From Rachycentron canadum (taxonomy: Eukaryota; Chordata; Actinopteri; Carangiformes; Rachycentridae), in NCBI GenBank assembly GCA_038496675.1, contig CM076659.1, forward strand, positions 20,360,716 to 20,424,715: a stretch of DNA of 64,000 nt, in the 5' to 3' direction. A program made the position numbers and the translations under genes. How positions within the stretch are numbered: position 1 is the first letter of the stretch; every line of letters starts with the position of its first letter. The notes below the pieces were generated by a model that was not told the DNA's origin, did not search any database, and was given only the letters and a program-made list of their open reading frames with translations. Shown in pieces: positions 35,761 to 48,664 of this stretch.

Positions 35761-35795
35761 CACACACACACACACACAAACACACATACACACAG
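35761..35795 (+). repeat. (CA)n microsatellite next to the exon E donor
   Basis: CA units begin six bases after the exon E boundary (GTGAGA followed by CACACA) and run, with small interruptions, to about 35795. Intronic CA repeats near donors can bind hnRNP L and influence splicing; a role here is inference. Confidence 0.9.
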
Positions 35796-36299
35796 AGCCT
35801 CCAGCTAGTTTTGGATTCAGAGGACGACTGCACTTGAAGGTTCAAGGGTTCTAGCCAGTCTGGGACAAAACTGATCCCATGACATGAAAACATCTTGGAA
35901 ACTTTTTTCTTTGTAGAAAGAAAGATTTTACAGATGGAAGTTTCAGAGTTACCTATTCTCTTTATCTGAGCTGCTGATCTGTGTGTCCTTTTCTATCAGT
36001 CTCGCCATCCATATGTCTGCAGTGTCTGTTCATCTGCTGCTGCTCTCTGACTGTCAGACTGTTTGTCTGTTTCTTTTACATACCTCACTGCCGCTTCATC
36101 CTCTGGATCACTTTCTATCTCTTTTTACTTTCTGGCAGGCTCCATTTGTTCATCTAGTATTGTCACAACACAAAATATGTCAAGATAAAGCTATGTATCA
36201 AATACTGAAAATAATGTCAGGGTTGTCCATTTTGAAAGTCCCATTTGTAAAACCTTCCAAAAGCATGGACAGAAGTTTCCAACAAACAACCTCAGACAA

Positions 36300-37000
36300 G
36301 TCGTAGTTATGAAGTGGCTGGTGGAAAGTTTAGCCACTAATGAGCCAGGAGTTCCTCAGGAGTTGGTAGAGACCAAACCAGAGCTGAGAGTATGCAGCAG
36401 GCAGCTGTTTGCCACGTTAATTATAACAGTTTGATAGGACAAGACAGTCCTGCAAAACACGAGCCCACAGGTCGTCTGTCAGCGGGTTATTATGGCCCAT
36501 AGGTTTTATTGCTATGTGGCATCTAGTGCTCGTAGTAATGATGACAGGAGCAAAGGGAAAAGTGCGGTGACAAGGTTTATAGAGCGACAAAGTCCATGGC
36601 AGGAGGTGGTTGTGGTGGATGGATGAGTCAACAAAAAATAGGAATATGACGCAGGAGAGAGGTGTTCGATTCCCATGTGAAAGTAGCAATTTATGTTGCA
36701 CTCAAGTTTCTATTATCCATGACCATTCAACAAAGTTAACTAACGTTAACGTTGTTATCATTGTAACCATGACAACAACTGCTGTCTAATGTCAAGGAAA
36801 CACTTATTTTAACCCAAATCATCATCTTTTCCTAAACCTGACCGAGCCATGACTGTTATAATAGTAACCAAGGCAGTGAAGGTAAGTACACCACTCTCAG
36901 GACGACCCACTTGTTTATTATTGTGCCCATGACAATCAAGGTCCGGTGCACTCCTGTTGGTTGGCTGGAGGTTGGAGGACTTGTTGGGTGAGACAGTATA
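36300..37000. repeat. Degenerate dispersed repeat region (candidate)
   Basis: Includes CCAGGAGTTCCTCAGGAGTT, TGGTAGAGACCAAACCAGAG and TTTTCCTAAACCTGACCGAG with GTAACCATGAC nearby. I associate these phrases with old fish repeats. No second copy lies in the window, so it rests on recognition only. Confidence 0.35.
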
Positions 37001-38149
37001 ATAGCTGGTCTGTGTGGGAGTGCAGTTGTCGAAAATCACACTGCAGCCTTAATAACTAAAGATTTTAACCTGTAATTTTGGGGAAAGCATTGATATCAGT
37101 TCATGTTTTATCATGTTTTTTTATAATGGCACATAGGATAGTTCCAGATTTTACTCAGTAGTATCTCGGCAGTATCTCACAAACTATTTATGAAAGTATT
37201 GGTACATTTATAGAATGCAGTTGTTTTTTTGTTTTTTGTTTTCTTTGTATTTAGCATCAAAACATTATCATGCCCCATTCACCCGTCACTTTTCGTTTTC
37301 CTGTATTTGTCCTGATCAGGATTAGTGAGTGTGGTGTGTAGGTTTAAGTGTGTACCTGTGTGTCAGGCACACACTGGCTGTGTATTTCTCAGCTGGAGCA
37401 GCAGCTCCTGCTCTGCAGGAACAAGAGTTATATATCTGATGAAACCGAGGGTTTACTCGTTGCAATCCTGAACACCGGCGATGGGCTGCTCCTAGGTCAG
37501 GCAGGAGGTGAAGATAACACTGTCATTACCAGCAGAGTGATGACAGAGACTCAGAGAGTCGTTTCACCTTTAATAATACTGCAATCCGATGCAGCATCAT
37601 AAAATCACTGAAGCTGTTAATTGTTTACAGACACTTAAAGAAAATCCTCTTATAATTTTCGAGCTGAAATCCCCCTTAATCATTGTTTTTGTAAACAACA
37701 ATCTTAACTGTAATTACTTTTTCAGTTAATGTTGCTATTGTTCATGAAGGCCCATACATTGACAGTCATCAAGTACAGTCTATGCTGTCACATTAAAGCC
37801 TCTAATCCACAAATATTTAAACATATAAACTCATACTGCATTTCTTCAGTGGACATATCCACACATAGTAACATCCTCTTACTTTTCAGGCTCTGTTTTG
37901 GTCTCCATCAACTCCTGATGAAACAGTTGGCTGAAACAGCTGCCAAACACCACAGTGTTCACCAGCTGGTCACTCAGTTTATAACGGACCTGTCAGAATT
38001 TTAACACTGAAAGCAGCTGTCAGCCCCTGGAGGCAGGGTTATTGAAAGGAGTGGGACTAAAGTTACAGGCTGTAAAAAAACAAGACAAGCTGACAGGAGC
38101 TAAAATGCTAAAATGTAATTATGTATTTTTGGGTTTGTCTTTTTTTTGG

Positions 38150-38340
38150 GGCCGGTTTTTATGACTTTATTTAATCAGCATGCGGCGACAGACAGAAAAT
38201 ATGGGAGAGCGAGAGAGGGGAGGAGAGACATGCATTCAAAAGTCTGGATGGCCGGGAGTCGACCCTACTACGGGCTCAGTATGTCCATATGGTTCATGCC
38301 CTTACCACTTGGCCATTGGGACATCCTGGATTTATCACTT
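38150..38340 (+). repeat. Family D (SINE-like tail), copy 1
   Basis: Order of motifs: GACAGACAGAAAATATGGGAGA, GAGAGGGGAGGAGAGACATGCA, GGCCGGGAGTCGACCC, TATGTCCATATGGTTCATGC and CCTTACCACTTGGCCATTG. The last two parts look like the degenerate tRNA-like B-box and tail modules seen in many fish SINEs. The class assignment is inference from pattern only. Confidence 0.5.
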
Positions 38341-41300
38341 TATTGCATTACAGTCAGAGTCAGATGATATGTTGTTAACTATAAAAATCGATGCAGCAAA
38401 AGTTGGTGTTTGGGTCTAAAATCACAGTAAACTGGCTCTTGACTGGAACCAGAAAACAAACCATAAGAAAATACTCAATCAAACAAAATGATACAAATTT
38501 ACAAGCTTCCTGCATTAAAACGTTGCTGTTCATCAGATAAATCACCAATAACTGACTTTGGTTACTTCTAATCTATAGATAACAGCAACTTCAGCTCATC
38601 CTCTTTACTTCTGATACCTGTGTTACTCAGCTGGGAGGTGAGAGCAACAATGTTTTTGTTTCGATTTGAATCACAGATTGTTACTTTAACTTCATGTCCA
38701 TGACATGAATTTAATAGCACTGCCCCACTGAGGCAAACACACATATACTGTATGTATATGCTGGTATATAGACCTGCAAGTTTAGTTTAGTTGAGACAGT
38801 GTCTGTAGACAAATACACTCACATTCCTCCTGCACACACAAATACACACAAATGCAACCGCATCCATTCACACACACACACACACACGCACACACATGCA
38901 AACACACAGTCTCCACCGATAATGAGCTTTGGTGGTGAACTGGTGCGTGTGTGCTGTTGGCACTGCTCTGATAGCACGTCAAGTACAAGTTAATGAGAGA
39001 GTTGTTGTTAAACCACTTTTCTAGTGTGTGTTTATATGTGTGCACAGTTCCCTAGTGCGTTGGAGTGTGTTTGCATGCATGTATGTGTGCGTGATTTTGC
39101 GTGTGTGCACAGTGTGTCTACGCATCAAGAGAGGCTGTGCTGTTGTAATGACACACTCTGGGGACAGGCCTGTCAGAAGACTCACTCCACTCTCCTCATT
39201 GATCTCCCTCTTTCAGACTCACACACGCACACACACACACACACATGCACATACAGAATAATAACCATTAACCAGTGACCCAATGGCAACACAGCAGCAC
39301 TTACAACAGTGCCTTTACCTTGGCTTGAAAGAATCAAAGAAAAGAAAGAAAAAAAGGTGGACCAGCTTAAAGCTCCTTAGCTGCCAGTGAGGTTTGTCTT
39401 TTTAGCAAGTGGAGGAAAAACAGCTTTAGACCTGTGTGCCTTCCACTTTCCCTTTTGTCAATGTTCACAAATGGAGTTTGTTCCTTTGTGAAATGTTCAG
39501 ACAAAGTGCTTTTGACCGCACGCTTCAAAATAAATTAGAAACGTGCAGCTCTCTATTTCGTCTTCCTCCCTTATACTCCAGAGTGTAGCTTTGGCTCTTC
39601 TCTTCAGTCTCTTACTCTCTTTAATTTCTCTGCTCTGTTGCCTTTGTGTCGCGCAACAGCGTTACAAAGTGAGAAGAGGCCGTCTTCCTCCTGAGTTTTT
39701 AGAGGAAATTAAAACACTACAAGGACTATTTTCCACTCTCATCAGAGCAGGGCACTCAGCAGAGCCACCACAGATAAAACATATACACTCATGCTAGAAT
39801 GCAAACACACACACATGCATACACATCGGCACTCTGTTTGCAAACCCCAGGGCGCCATCATCTTGTTCTTATGAATATAGTTGACTCCAAAAGCAGGCAG
39901 GAAGTGCCCTGGACAAATATGGAAATCTACCACATGCTAATGTGACTTTTCAGAACAGGGAGGTATTAGGCAAATATAAAACATGTGGACACGAAGCAAC
40001 AATAACCACATATATTTGAATTTATTTGACGTCCAAATCATTTTGAACTGGATAATGAGCATTGCTTTGTTTCATATTATAGGATACTTACAAGTAATGT
40101 GAAGACTTATGTGTTTTTCATGCATATGTATTCACAAGCAAAGTCATATAAAGCAAGTGCGATCTTATTTAAAGGGTCCTTTCACCCAAACGAGGAAAAA
40201 AAAAACCCAGTGATATCTATCCATGCAGATGATTTTGGGATTGTTTGACAGGTTTTGAGATGCCGTATCCATCAAGCTCAGGCAAGATTTAAGATTCCAC
40301 TCCAATACGGTGGAGGTCAGTGGATTATACTGTCTGGTGCTCACAGGACTGAAAAAAAATTACTGTTTAAAAATTCAGCAGCATGTGTTACTCCAGAAAT
40401 GGTGTATTAATCCTCTGAAGGTACGAGCTGGAGACATGGGTTTTTTTTTCTCTCTCAGTGATTGGTGGTTACAGCTGGGAGCTGGGACCTGACAGTGAAA
40501 CAACCACCGCACACTTGGGTCTATACAGCTGATCCAACCTTGCACCAACCTGGAGTTTGTTACCAAATCAATGTCAATTTTGATCATACTACACATTCCC
40601 ACACATGGGTGCTCGTGCCTGGAAGCATCTATGGATTAGGCGCCTACGCCAGTGAGATATTTAGCGCAGCAGAGTCTCCAGAGCCGATTTTTCGAGAAGA
40701 AAGACACTCATGAACAGATGTGAGAAACTTCAAATCACCCTCTCAAACAAACAAACCGTGAAACTCGCTGTCTCAAAGTGTTCTTTCATTACAACTACTA
40801 AACTTAATAAGGCAAAACACAAAGGTATAAAAAAAAAACAGTCTTATCATGGCTCAGTTGTTTTAGAGAAGGCCACAATCCTGTGCTTTGAGTAATGGTC
40901 ACGGTGGGTGAACCTTTTGTTTACATTAGGATCAGAGATTGTGCCTTTAAAGCTTATTTCAGGAGGACAAGACTTCTACATCTCACCTTCTAAAGTGCTG
41001 AATTTGTTGGCTTTGAGACTTGGTGGAGACATTATGACGCAGAGGCAGATGGAGCCGACATCGAAATGTAATCTAGGTTCCAATGTTCACTTTCATATAT
41101 TTTAAACTCCCAATTGTTTTGATTTGAAACACACAATGGTGCCTTCAGGATCTCAGACTTCAGCAGCAAACATTATCATTGTCTTCCCTCAGTGTTTCTG
41201 AGACGTAAAAATGTTGAACACCTTTAATTTATCTAAACAATGGCTCTAAACACAGATGGGACCTCATCATGAAGCAGGAGTTGTGTTTAGTCATCGTCTT

Positions 41301-41740
41301 CCTCAGGCCACTTATATTTTCTGCTGCCATGCTTGAAATTCTCCACTTGTTCCTCTGTTTGGGTCTTTATACAGAGGCCTGCAAATACACCATGATTTAT
41401 AGACATAATTCCACCCAAGCTTTGGCTTTTTTTTTTTTTTTTTTTTGTTGTTGTTTTTTTGTTTTTTTTTTTGGTTTAGTGCTGAAGCAAAAGTGTAATA
41501 ACAGAATATGGTTTCTCACTTTCTGTATTACCATGCCCGCTACATCCTGTACATCCCTATTTTTGGTCTGAATTCACTATAGTGTATCTGGAGCCATTTA
41601 TTATTCTGTCACACCTGGAGCTCACACACATACACACACATAAATACTCATAAGCCAAAGCTGGAGTTGCATTCACCTACAGCATCCACCCTGAATACAG
41701 AGGAAATTCAGTTAGAAGGAAAGGAAGTATATATAGACAT

Positions 41741-41843
41741 CTATGTGTGTGTATGTATACACATGTATATGTGTGTGTGTGTGCGTGTGTGTGTGCGTGT
41801 GTATTTATTTATTTATAAGGAGAGCGAGAGAGAGAGAGCCATA
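41741..41843 (+). repeat. Interrupted TG/TA and GA low-complexity block
   Basis: TG and TATG units, then ATTTATTT units, then GAGA units. Mixed low-complexity DNA just before the second family C copy. Confidence 0.85.
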
Positions 41844-41870
41844 AGGATGATGTATTTATGTAGGTCAACC

Positions 41871-42105
41871 TAGAAGCTAGTGTCGCCCTGGTTCCCCGAC
41901 AAAAAACTAACAAGATTTTGACATGGTATTGTATTACTGAAGAAAACAAACTGTGACAAACTAAAATCTGTGATCTTGACATGAATCAGCAGGATCATCT
42001 TTATGAAGGAAAACCACTTTATAATGTTTGAAGCCTAAAGACAATCAGTAAAGGTGGACTGAGGAGATCGATGTTCATGTTCAACATGTTGACGCACCCA
42101 TTCTT
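41871..42105 (+). repeat. Family C dispersed repeat, copy 2 (shorter)
   Basis: Carries CGCCCTGGTTCCCCGACAAA, TTACTGAAGAAAAC, TTTGAAGCCTAAAGACAATC and AGTAAAGGTGGACTGAGGAG. It lacks the middle part present in copy 1. Confidence 0.65.
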
Positions 42106-44515
42106 ATATCTATATACAGTATGTGCACATATAACCCTATATATGTGCTGAAAGAACCAAACTGATAATCAAATGTTTCATTTCCCAACTACACAACAAA
42201 AATAAAATATGTTGAGACGCTGATTGCAGAGCCTGTACAGCAAAGCACCAAATCAACTGGCCATGCAATCAACACAAGTGGTAATCACTTCTGATCTGTT
42301 TAGAAATTTACCTGAAGTGCACAGACACAGAGGATAGAATGAAAATTATCAACGTGATGTGTCATCGACCGGACAAATGTTGCATTTATTTGCACATTTG
42401 TAATTATCTTCCAGTTCATGATGTGATTGCGTTCACAAGCACATGGTTATATAGTAGCCTCTGAGTTTCTCACGCTTCATGTTAAGATGTTCAGCCTCTG
42501 GTTTGAGATCCAAGTTGATCCCTGGTAAAAATGTCTTTTCCATGATTCCATTTGTAGTACATATTAAAGTCCCAGCTCTCTACCCTCTCTAGAAATTGCA
42601 TTAATCTGAAATGATTCAGCATTTTTGTTCAGTCTGAATTCTCAGTGCCAGTGCAGGAAGTACAGTAGTGTGTCTTTTGCAGGTGGAAGGTGAAGGGTTG
42701 GCGTTTGGGGCTGTGGATAGGGGTGTAGTGCATCTATTTTTAATGCAGGAGAATAGATTTTGTGTCCTGTTACGGGTCAATAATTAAAGTTTTTGTTTTC
42801 TGCTGTAAACTTGATCTTTTCCTACGTGTTTCTGATGCCTGGCCTTAAAACAAAAAACTGTTCAAGTTTCTGTGTGGTCATGTGTATAGCTGCCATTGAC
42901 TCTTCGTGGCAAACATAGAAGCTCTGTTACGTTATCATCCAAACATTAACCAGTCTTAAGGAGGAGGTCAGGGTGGACAGCTGGGTGTACAGGGCCAGAT
43001 ACAAGACTGAAACTTTTTGTCAAGACTCAGGGATTTACTGTAGCTTTATGATGTACTATTCTATAATGTACTGTTCTGTAATGTACTATTCTGTACCTGA
43101 AAATACATGTCAATGCAACAAAGTAGAAGGAGGTGGAGGATGGGGAGGTGGGTGGTGTATAGCATGTGTATAACATCCTGAAGACCAGAGTTTACTCATA
43201 ATTAAAGTTCTCCTTTTTATTAACCATAATCATTATTTTTCCTGAACTGTACCTTCGTGTTTTAGTTGTGAACCTCAACCGTCATTTATTTGCCGTAAGC
43301 ACAATCTGTCCATAACCTTTTCTTTTCCGTAAAGCGTGAGAGATTTAAAAACACTGCCATTGGACGTCCAAAGATATTATTACCATTTTGTTTTACTCAG
43401 TAACTAATGTAGCAACAAGGATGAGCTCCCTCACTGTCTTCTCACTGCAGTTGTGTTTGAGGGAACAAATCATCAAACCTCAGGTTGTTGCAGTAGTGGA
43501 TGGGAACTTTACTGCAGCGCCACCCGTCAGAATTGACTCACCTCTAAAGCGTCGTGTCATTGTGTTTTGTGTCTGCAAATGAAGAAGATCTTGTGTGTAA
43601 ATGACAAAAGTTTATATTGAGTCAGAGGAAGTGAGGTGTTTGTCTTTATGCTCATGTATTTTCAAATCTTAACCAGGTAGTTTTAGTTTCAACACACAGA
43701 CCTCAACCTATTCACTGATCAATCAGGGAACACATGTTTTTTAACAGTCATATAAAAACCAAGTTATTTGTTTTGGTACTGCTTGTTTTACCTGATACAC
43801 TGCACATACTGTCATTTTTGAAAAGCCATTATTAATACTCAATACGCTGTGAGGCAATCACAGCATCTGTAATTGATGTCATCTTACCTTCTGTTACACA
43901 CATGGAGAGTGTGTGTTAGTGTGGTTACGTGAGAAAGAGAGGAAGAGGGAGAGAGAGAGAGAAAATCAAAGACAGTGTGTCCGAGCGTGCGACAATCACT
44001 GAATGATAAATCGGAGATGAAATCAGAGTCTGGGTCGGACCGTCCCTCTGCGCTCAGCCTCGCTCCTCTTCCTCTTCCTCTTCTTCTTGAGTGTAAATAT
44101 CAGAGGCTTTAAAAGTTTTACAGGCTCTCGGCGTAAACCCTCCAAGGTTATTGGACTTTTTCCAATTTAGCCTCAGTTTCCTACCTGCTCACGATCAGAT
44201 CAGCGTCAGAGTTTTCATAAACATGCAGGCTGGAGGTGAAGGGGATTTAAAGTGTAGCCACAGTGTTGTCTGTGTGTTGTTTGTGCCTGTTGTGTTAACA
44301 TGTTGTCAGGATGTTTTCAGTCTAATTGGACTGTTGATTGTTCCATTGGTTGTTGATCAGACAAATCAGTTACTGCAGATTCTCTCAGAGTCCAGTCAAT
44401 GTATAGACTTTAAGATCTTGAAATGTAAATAATGTTTTATTTAATGATTTTTTTTTTTTCTGGATGTTTTTGGGGTCTAACATGGATTGTGATTCTTTGT
44501 GTTTTTCTGTTGCAG

Positions 44516-44563
44516 GCTCAGAAACTGAAGGCAAACTCAACTGTTGACGGTGTCCTCTGTGTG
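44516..44563 (+). CDS. gfra1: gfra1 coding exon F: 48-base microexon of the linker
   Basis: This short exon encodes AQKLKANSTVDGVLCV (16 residues). It has a good acceptor (TTTTTCTGTTGCAG) and a canonical donor (GTAAGT), and is in phase 0 on both sides. The human counterpart at this place starts AQKLKSN and ends with a Cys near the exon end, so both the start and the Cys are conserved. NST is an N-glycosylation sequon, with human NVS nearby. Because the exon is a multiple of three, skipping it would shorten the linker by 16 residues without breaking the frame. It would however remove one Cys, leaving the Cys at the end of exon E unpaired if the two form a disulphide. Confidence 0.92.
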
Positions 44564-46821
44564 GTAAGTTTGTTTTTGCTTAACAGGCATTCAGTGTATA
44601 ATCAGATTTAAATGAAGGGGCAACGAATGAAATGAATAATGAAAGTAGTTCTGGATATAAAAAAATGTTCTGGTCAATTTAAAACAGCTACGTGACTGTG
44701 AACGAGTCAGGACAAGAAACGTCTTTGTTACAGTTATATTGCAGTTAAACCAAAGCAACTCAACATTTCACTAAAGTGAAACTAAAGTTGTAGCAAAATA
44801 ACAAACCTCTGACAGAAAATATATGTGCCAAAATCTGTCTCATGTCTCTGCACCTGATTATTACAGAGCATTTAGACGTTGTACGCTGGCACCGTAGGTG
44901 GGCCCAGCCAAAAGTGCTATCAACAAATTATGTCTTTAATTTGGGAAAAATATCAAAGTCTCTAAAATCATGCACACAAGTAATCTTTCTCAAGTTTATC
45001 TCAGAAAACAATTTTATTTAAGACCAAAGGGAAATTCCTCAAGTTTATCAAATCATCACAAACTCTAATCCAACCTCGCCGTTAGAAGTCTCTGACCTCC
45101 CTCTGACAGTGATAGCCACGGCAATCCCTCCTGCCTCCTTTGTAAACTCCTGTTCTTTGTAGTTCCTTTGAGGCTGAAATGGGATTGTTGCTTATCTGGT
45201 GGCTTTTAAAGTTCACTGTAAATGTCATTGTACAATAATAAGGCACTGTTATGCACTGGACTGACATTTAATAGAAGCAGGGACAGGTCTCGGGGAGATG
45301 ACCCAGCCGTTAGCTTGCAGCTTTATTAGCAAGTCGAAGACCAATGGTGAGACCCTATATACACATAGTTATGCATGGTGGCAACACACAAATGGACTTT
45401 TTAACTTTCCACTGTGGCATTTTATTTATCAAAACAACCTTTTGATTTTTTTTCACTGTGTCGTGCCAGATGAATATATTTATACAGTTTTTTTTATAAA
45501 TTATATTATTGAATTAAACAGTCTAATATCTTCACTGTTGCCTCATCTCACACTGGCATGAATTAAACCGCAACCTTTAGTCCACCATGTGTCCCAGTGG
45601 GTATAAGATGTCAACACTGGCAAACATCATCATCAGGTCTCAGCGACGTGTGATGCAGAAATAAATTAAGCTAATACCCAGAAAATGACAGTGACTGTTT
45701 GCTTGAAGTGCTTGGCAGAGTTTGATGCCATTGTTGTTTATGTTGATCGTCATTTATCAAGCTGTCATGAAAAAGGTCCCAGACTGTGCTGTGGACAAGA
45801 TCCAGAGGCACCTGCCACAACTGATTCATGAAACTTTGTTATGCCACAATCTGGACATTCAGACCAGATGCAGCGGTTTTCTCTGAAGAAACACATTTTC
45901 GGGACTATTGTTCAGAAGAGAGTGAGCGGCTGGTTGGAATATAACCAGAGTCAGTTCAGCTCCCATTCAACTATATACTGTAATATTTTGGTGAATAATC
46001 AGCTGCTAAGTTCTGAGGCCAAGAGCCAGTCACAAGCTTACATTACATTAACCCTGATGTTGCTTGGTCTGTCACATTTGACACAGTTTGCAATTAGAAA
46101 GTTGGTCGTGATCTTTGGAACCGAAGTCATTCAGTTCAGAAACGAGAAAAAATGCTAAATATGGTGTCTCTCCTCAGGCGTCACCTGTTGATTTACGTGG
46201 TTGAAGAGAGCTAGCTAGCATACATGACTGGACAAACCCTTTCCCCAGCTGACTTCTTTTTACCCTTGTTACAGAAAAAATAGCAGCTATCGACAGGACT
46301 TTCTTAATGTGTGTACACTCGCTAAAAAAGGAAGGTTTACACTCCTGTAAATGTGAATTTACGGAGCCAAAGCCAAGAAAATGCTAATTGTAGCCTTTCC
46401 CATTGCAGACAAAAAGCAGACGTTAGCCAGTCTTAGTGGGTTTTTTGACCAGTGAAAGGGGGCTTCATCATTCAAAATACGAAACCTGTATGGTACATTA
46501 TGGTACAACGCCTCTAATGGCTCCACAAATCATATCATCCTAACTCAGAGCTGTAATGATGCAAAAATAAATGAATAATAAGTTTGTCTCTGAAGTCACA
46601 GTTTACTTTAGCACAATATTGACAGGAAAAACCTTTGCGGTGAACTTCTGTCCTCTTGCAGCATAAAAACCAACAGTTTTTTGGTTCATTAGTTTTTTTA
46701 ACAAACAATGGATAAGAAAAAAAGACAAGTCTCTGAGAGCTTGATGCGCCTGTTTTTTACCTCACTGATCTTTTTTTTCTCTCTCTCTCTCTCTCACTCC
46801 CTTTCTGTCTGTCTCTCACAG
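44564..46821 (+). other. gfra1: gfra1 intron F-G
   Basis: A 2.3 kb intron with canonical GTAAGT and CAG ends. It is AT-rich, without recognised repeats or exons. The last 60 bases are a long T/CT tract that makes a strong acceptor for exon G. Confidence 0.88.
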
Positions 46822-46974
46822 GACCCTCAGATAGACGGTCCAAGTACATCCAACGCCATCCTGAGAAACTCGGCTGTCTCCAGACGGCCCCCAGGCCTGG
46901 CTTGTCTGTTGCCCCCTCTGCTCTGGCTGTGGTACTGCAGCCTGCCGGCGGCGGCCTCGCCGGGCGACTTGTAG
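46822..46974 (+). CDS. gfra1: gfra1 last coding exon G: GPI-anchor signal and stop
   Basis: The acceptor is a long CT-rich tract ending TCTCTCACAG. The exon gives 50 residues and the stop TAG at 46972-46974. It starts DPQIDGPSTSNAILRNSAVS, followed by RRPPG and a hydrophobic stretch of about 20 residues rich in Leu, Trp, Pro and Ala, and ends SPGDL. This is the layout of a GPI-attachment signal: small residues (N, S, A) for cleavage, a short polar spacer and a hydrophobic tail. Primary sequence matches mammalian GFRA1 poorly here, as expected for this region, but the length is close to the human tail as I recall it (about 49). The exact cleavage site cannot be chosen from sequence; the N-S-A group near residues 16-18 of the exon is plausible. 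The GC content is much higher than the surroundings. Confidence 0.93.
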   Translation, partial: DPQIDGPSTSNAILRNSAVSRRPPGLACLLPPLLWLWYCSLPAAASPGDL

Positions 46975-48440
46975 CCGCGCCGCTTCACAGCGACACGCTA
47001 CAACGGACTGACAAACACACATTTGTATAAAAGAAAAAGCAAAACAAGAAGTTATATGCTTTCTTCTCAGTAATACCTGTTGTACTTTCATTTCCCTCTG
47101 GAATCTGTCTCTATTTTGATTCCTACTTTAATTTTTTATGAATTTTTGAAAGGCTATGTTGTTTTAAAGATTTTTTTTTTTTTTTTTGCATTGCAGTTCT
47201 GTGCTAAAACGGTGATCTACTATACGTGTTAACTCAGTTTGGCTGTGTGTTCCTTTTGGGTTAGTTAAAAAAAAAAAAAAAAATGGGATTTCAAGCTTTC
47301 GTGTTTCTCACTTGGGCAGAAATGGCAAAACACCCGAGGACTACATTCCAACAAACCACAGCTGGTGGCTCTTGGAACGGTTCACAAAGTTTAAATCAAC
47401 ATTGATTTTCAGAGTCGTCCGATCAGTTTTCAGCCGCGTCTGTTTGTGTGTTGAGGCTATAGGTGGGATCTTTCGCTTTAAAAGTCACAGTCAGTTCAGT
47501 AGCAGCTACATTTTATCACACGGGCAGCTTTTTAGATGTTCTTCAGTCTCCTCTGTGGTTTGTGTATGTTTTGATAATCACGTGATCCGGTATTTTACAT
47601 TTTTTTGAGCTGAATGAAAGGTCTATGTGGACATTTACCTGACAAAAAAAATGGCACTCAAAAGCCTTTTTTTAGTTTCAGGGTGAACACCAATAACTTA
47701 AAACATCAGAGAAGATACAAACATCTGCGCCCAAAATGTCTTCACTGTAGCTCATACTGAACACACACCGCCGCTGGCAAAAGCACACAGGCGAAGACCC
47801 ACAAACACATACCGCACACTTTCACACATTCAGACTGAAAACACACAGAGACACACGCAGCACCCAGCTTCTGCTCCCTTTTTTTTTTTTTTAAGCTGTC
47901 AGAGTGACACTGGGAGATCACAGGACAGTGGGATACACACTGCTGCTCATTGGTGATTGTACATGCTTGTAACTGTTAGTCGGAGCCATGTTCAGTGTTT
48001 CTCTATGGAAGGTGACAGAGAAGCTGCTGCAGTTTCACCTGAGCATTTTTATTTTTATTTTTTTTTAAGTTGAGTTTTGATGTACTTTGCTCCGCTGCGT
48101 CCACAAAAACAGACCAGAGCTGAGGAGAAAAAAATAGGCTTATTGTTGTAGAGTATATTTCATGGTAGCTCGTGCCTCCGTCGCTCCACAGCATCCTCAT
48201 CTGTCAGGTCAGTGTTGCGACTTATTGCATCAATTGTGAAACTGTCCACGTGCATTTGTGTCGGGAGCGCTCACTTCACATCGACCACTTGCTGAGCTCC
48301 ACTGCCCCCAGTCACTGTCCCCACACCTGTCCTAGCATAGCACGGACACAGGTCACCATAACTGTGGCAGAGTGCCCCTTCACATTAGTGGTCATTTTTA
48401 GAACAAGTGCACTTGTTGCTGACGTCAGCTGTTGATACCT

Positions 48441-48446
48441 AATAAA
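48441..48446 (+). terminator. Proximal polyadenylation signal candidate (AATAAA)
   Basis: AATAAA is followed within about 10 bases by a T/GT-rich stretch (TTTCTTTGTG). Use of this site would give a 3' UTR of about 1.5 kb that excludes the MITE-like element starting at 48665. Confidence 0.35.
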
Positions 48447-48664
48447 TGATTTTCTTTGTGCTGATTGGACATTTCTCCAGCTGACTTTGTATAGTTCAGA
48501 CTGACTGTGACAGCTTATACTGTGGCTAACAAACAGTTAGCATGTGATGGTCCATGTAACCTGGAGGACATAGCTATAAAGAGACAGTGTTGTCAGTATT
48601 TCAGGAGGATAAGATTAAAAAATCTGGTTAGATCTTTTATTTTGTCCAAATGTGACTTTTCCAT

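Larger units (their letters stand above)
35755..44515 (+). other. gfra1: gfra1 intron E-F
   Basis: An 8.8 kb GT-AG intron. It contains the CA repeat next to the donor, candidate degenerate repeats at about 36300-37000, a family D copy (38150-38340), CA/TG repeats at 38868-38900 and 39222-39246, T-rich tracts at 41427-41473, and a family C copy (41871-42105). No additional exon was recognised. Confidence 0.85.

Noticed and set aside
46708..46821. In-frame extension of the last exon upstream to a Met at 46708
   Set aside because: The upstream part is intron with a CT-rich acceptor tract. The frame from exon F joins at 46822.
18379..46974. GFRA2 as an alternative identity
   Set aside because: Exon C (LKENYADCLLAYSGLIG), exon D (TVMTPNY, CDCSNSGN) and exon F (AQKLK) fit GFRA1 and differ from GFRA2 as I recall it.
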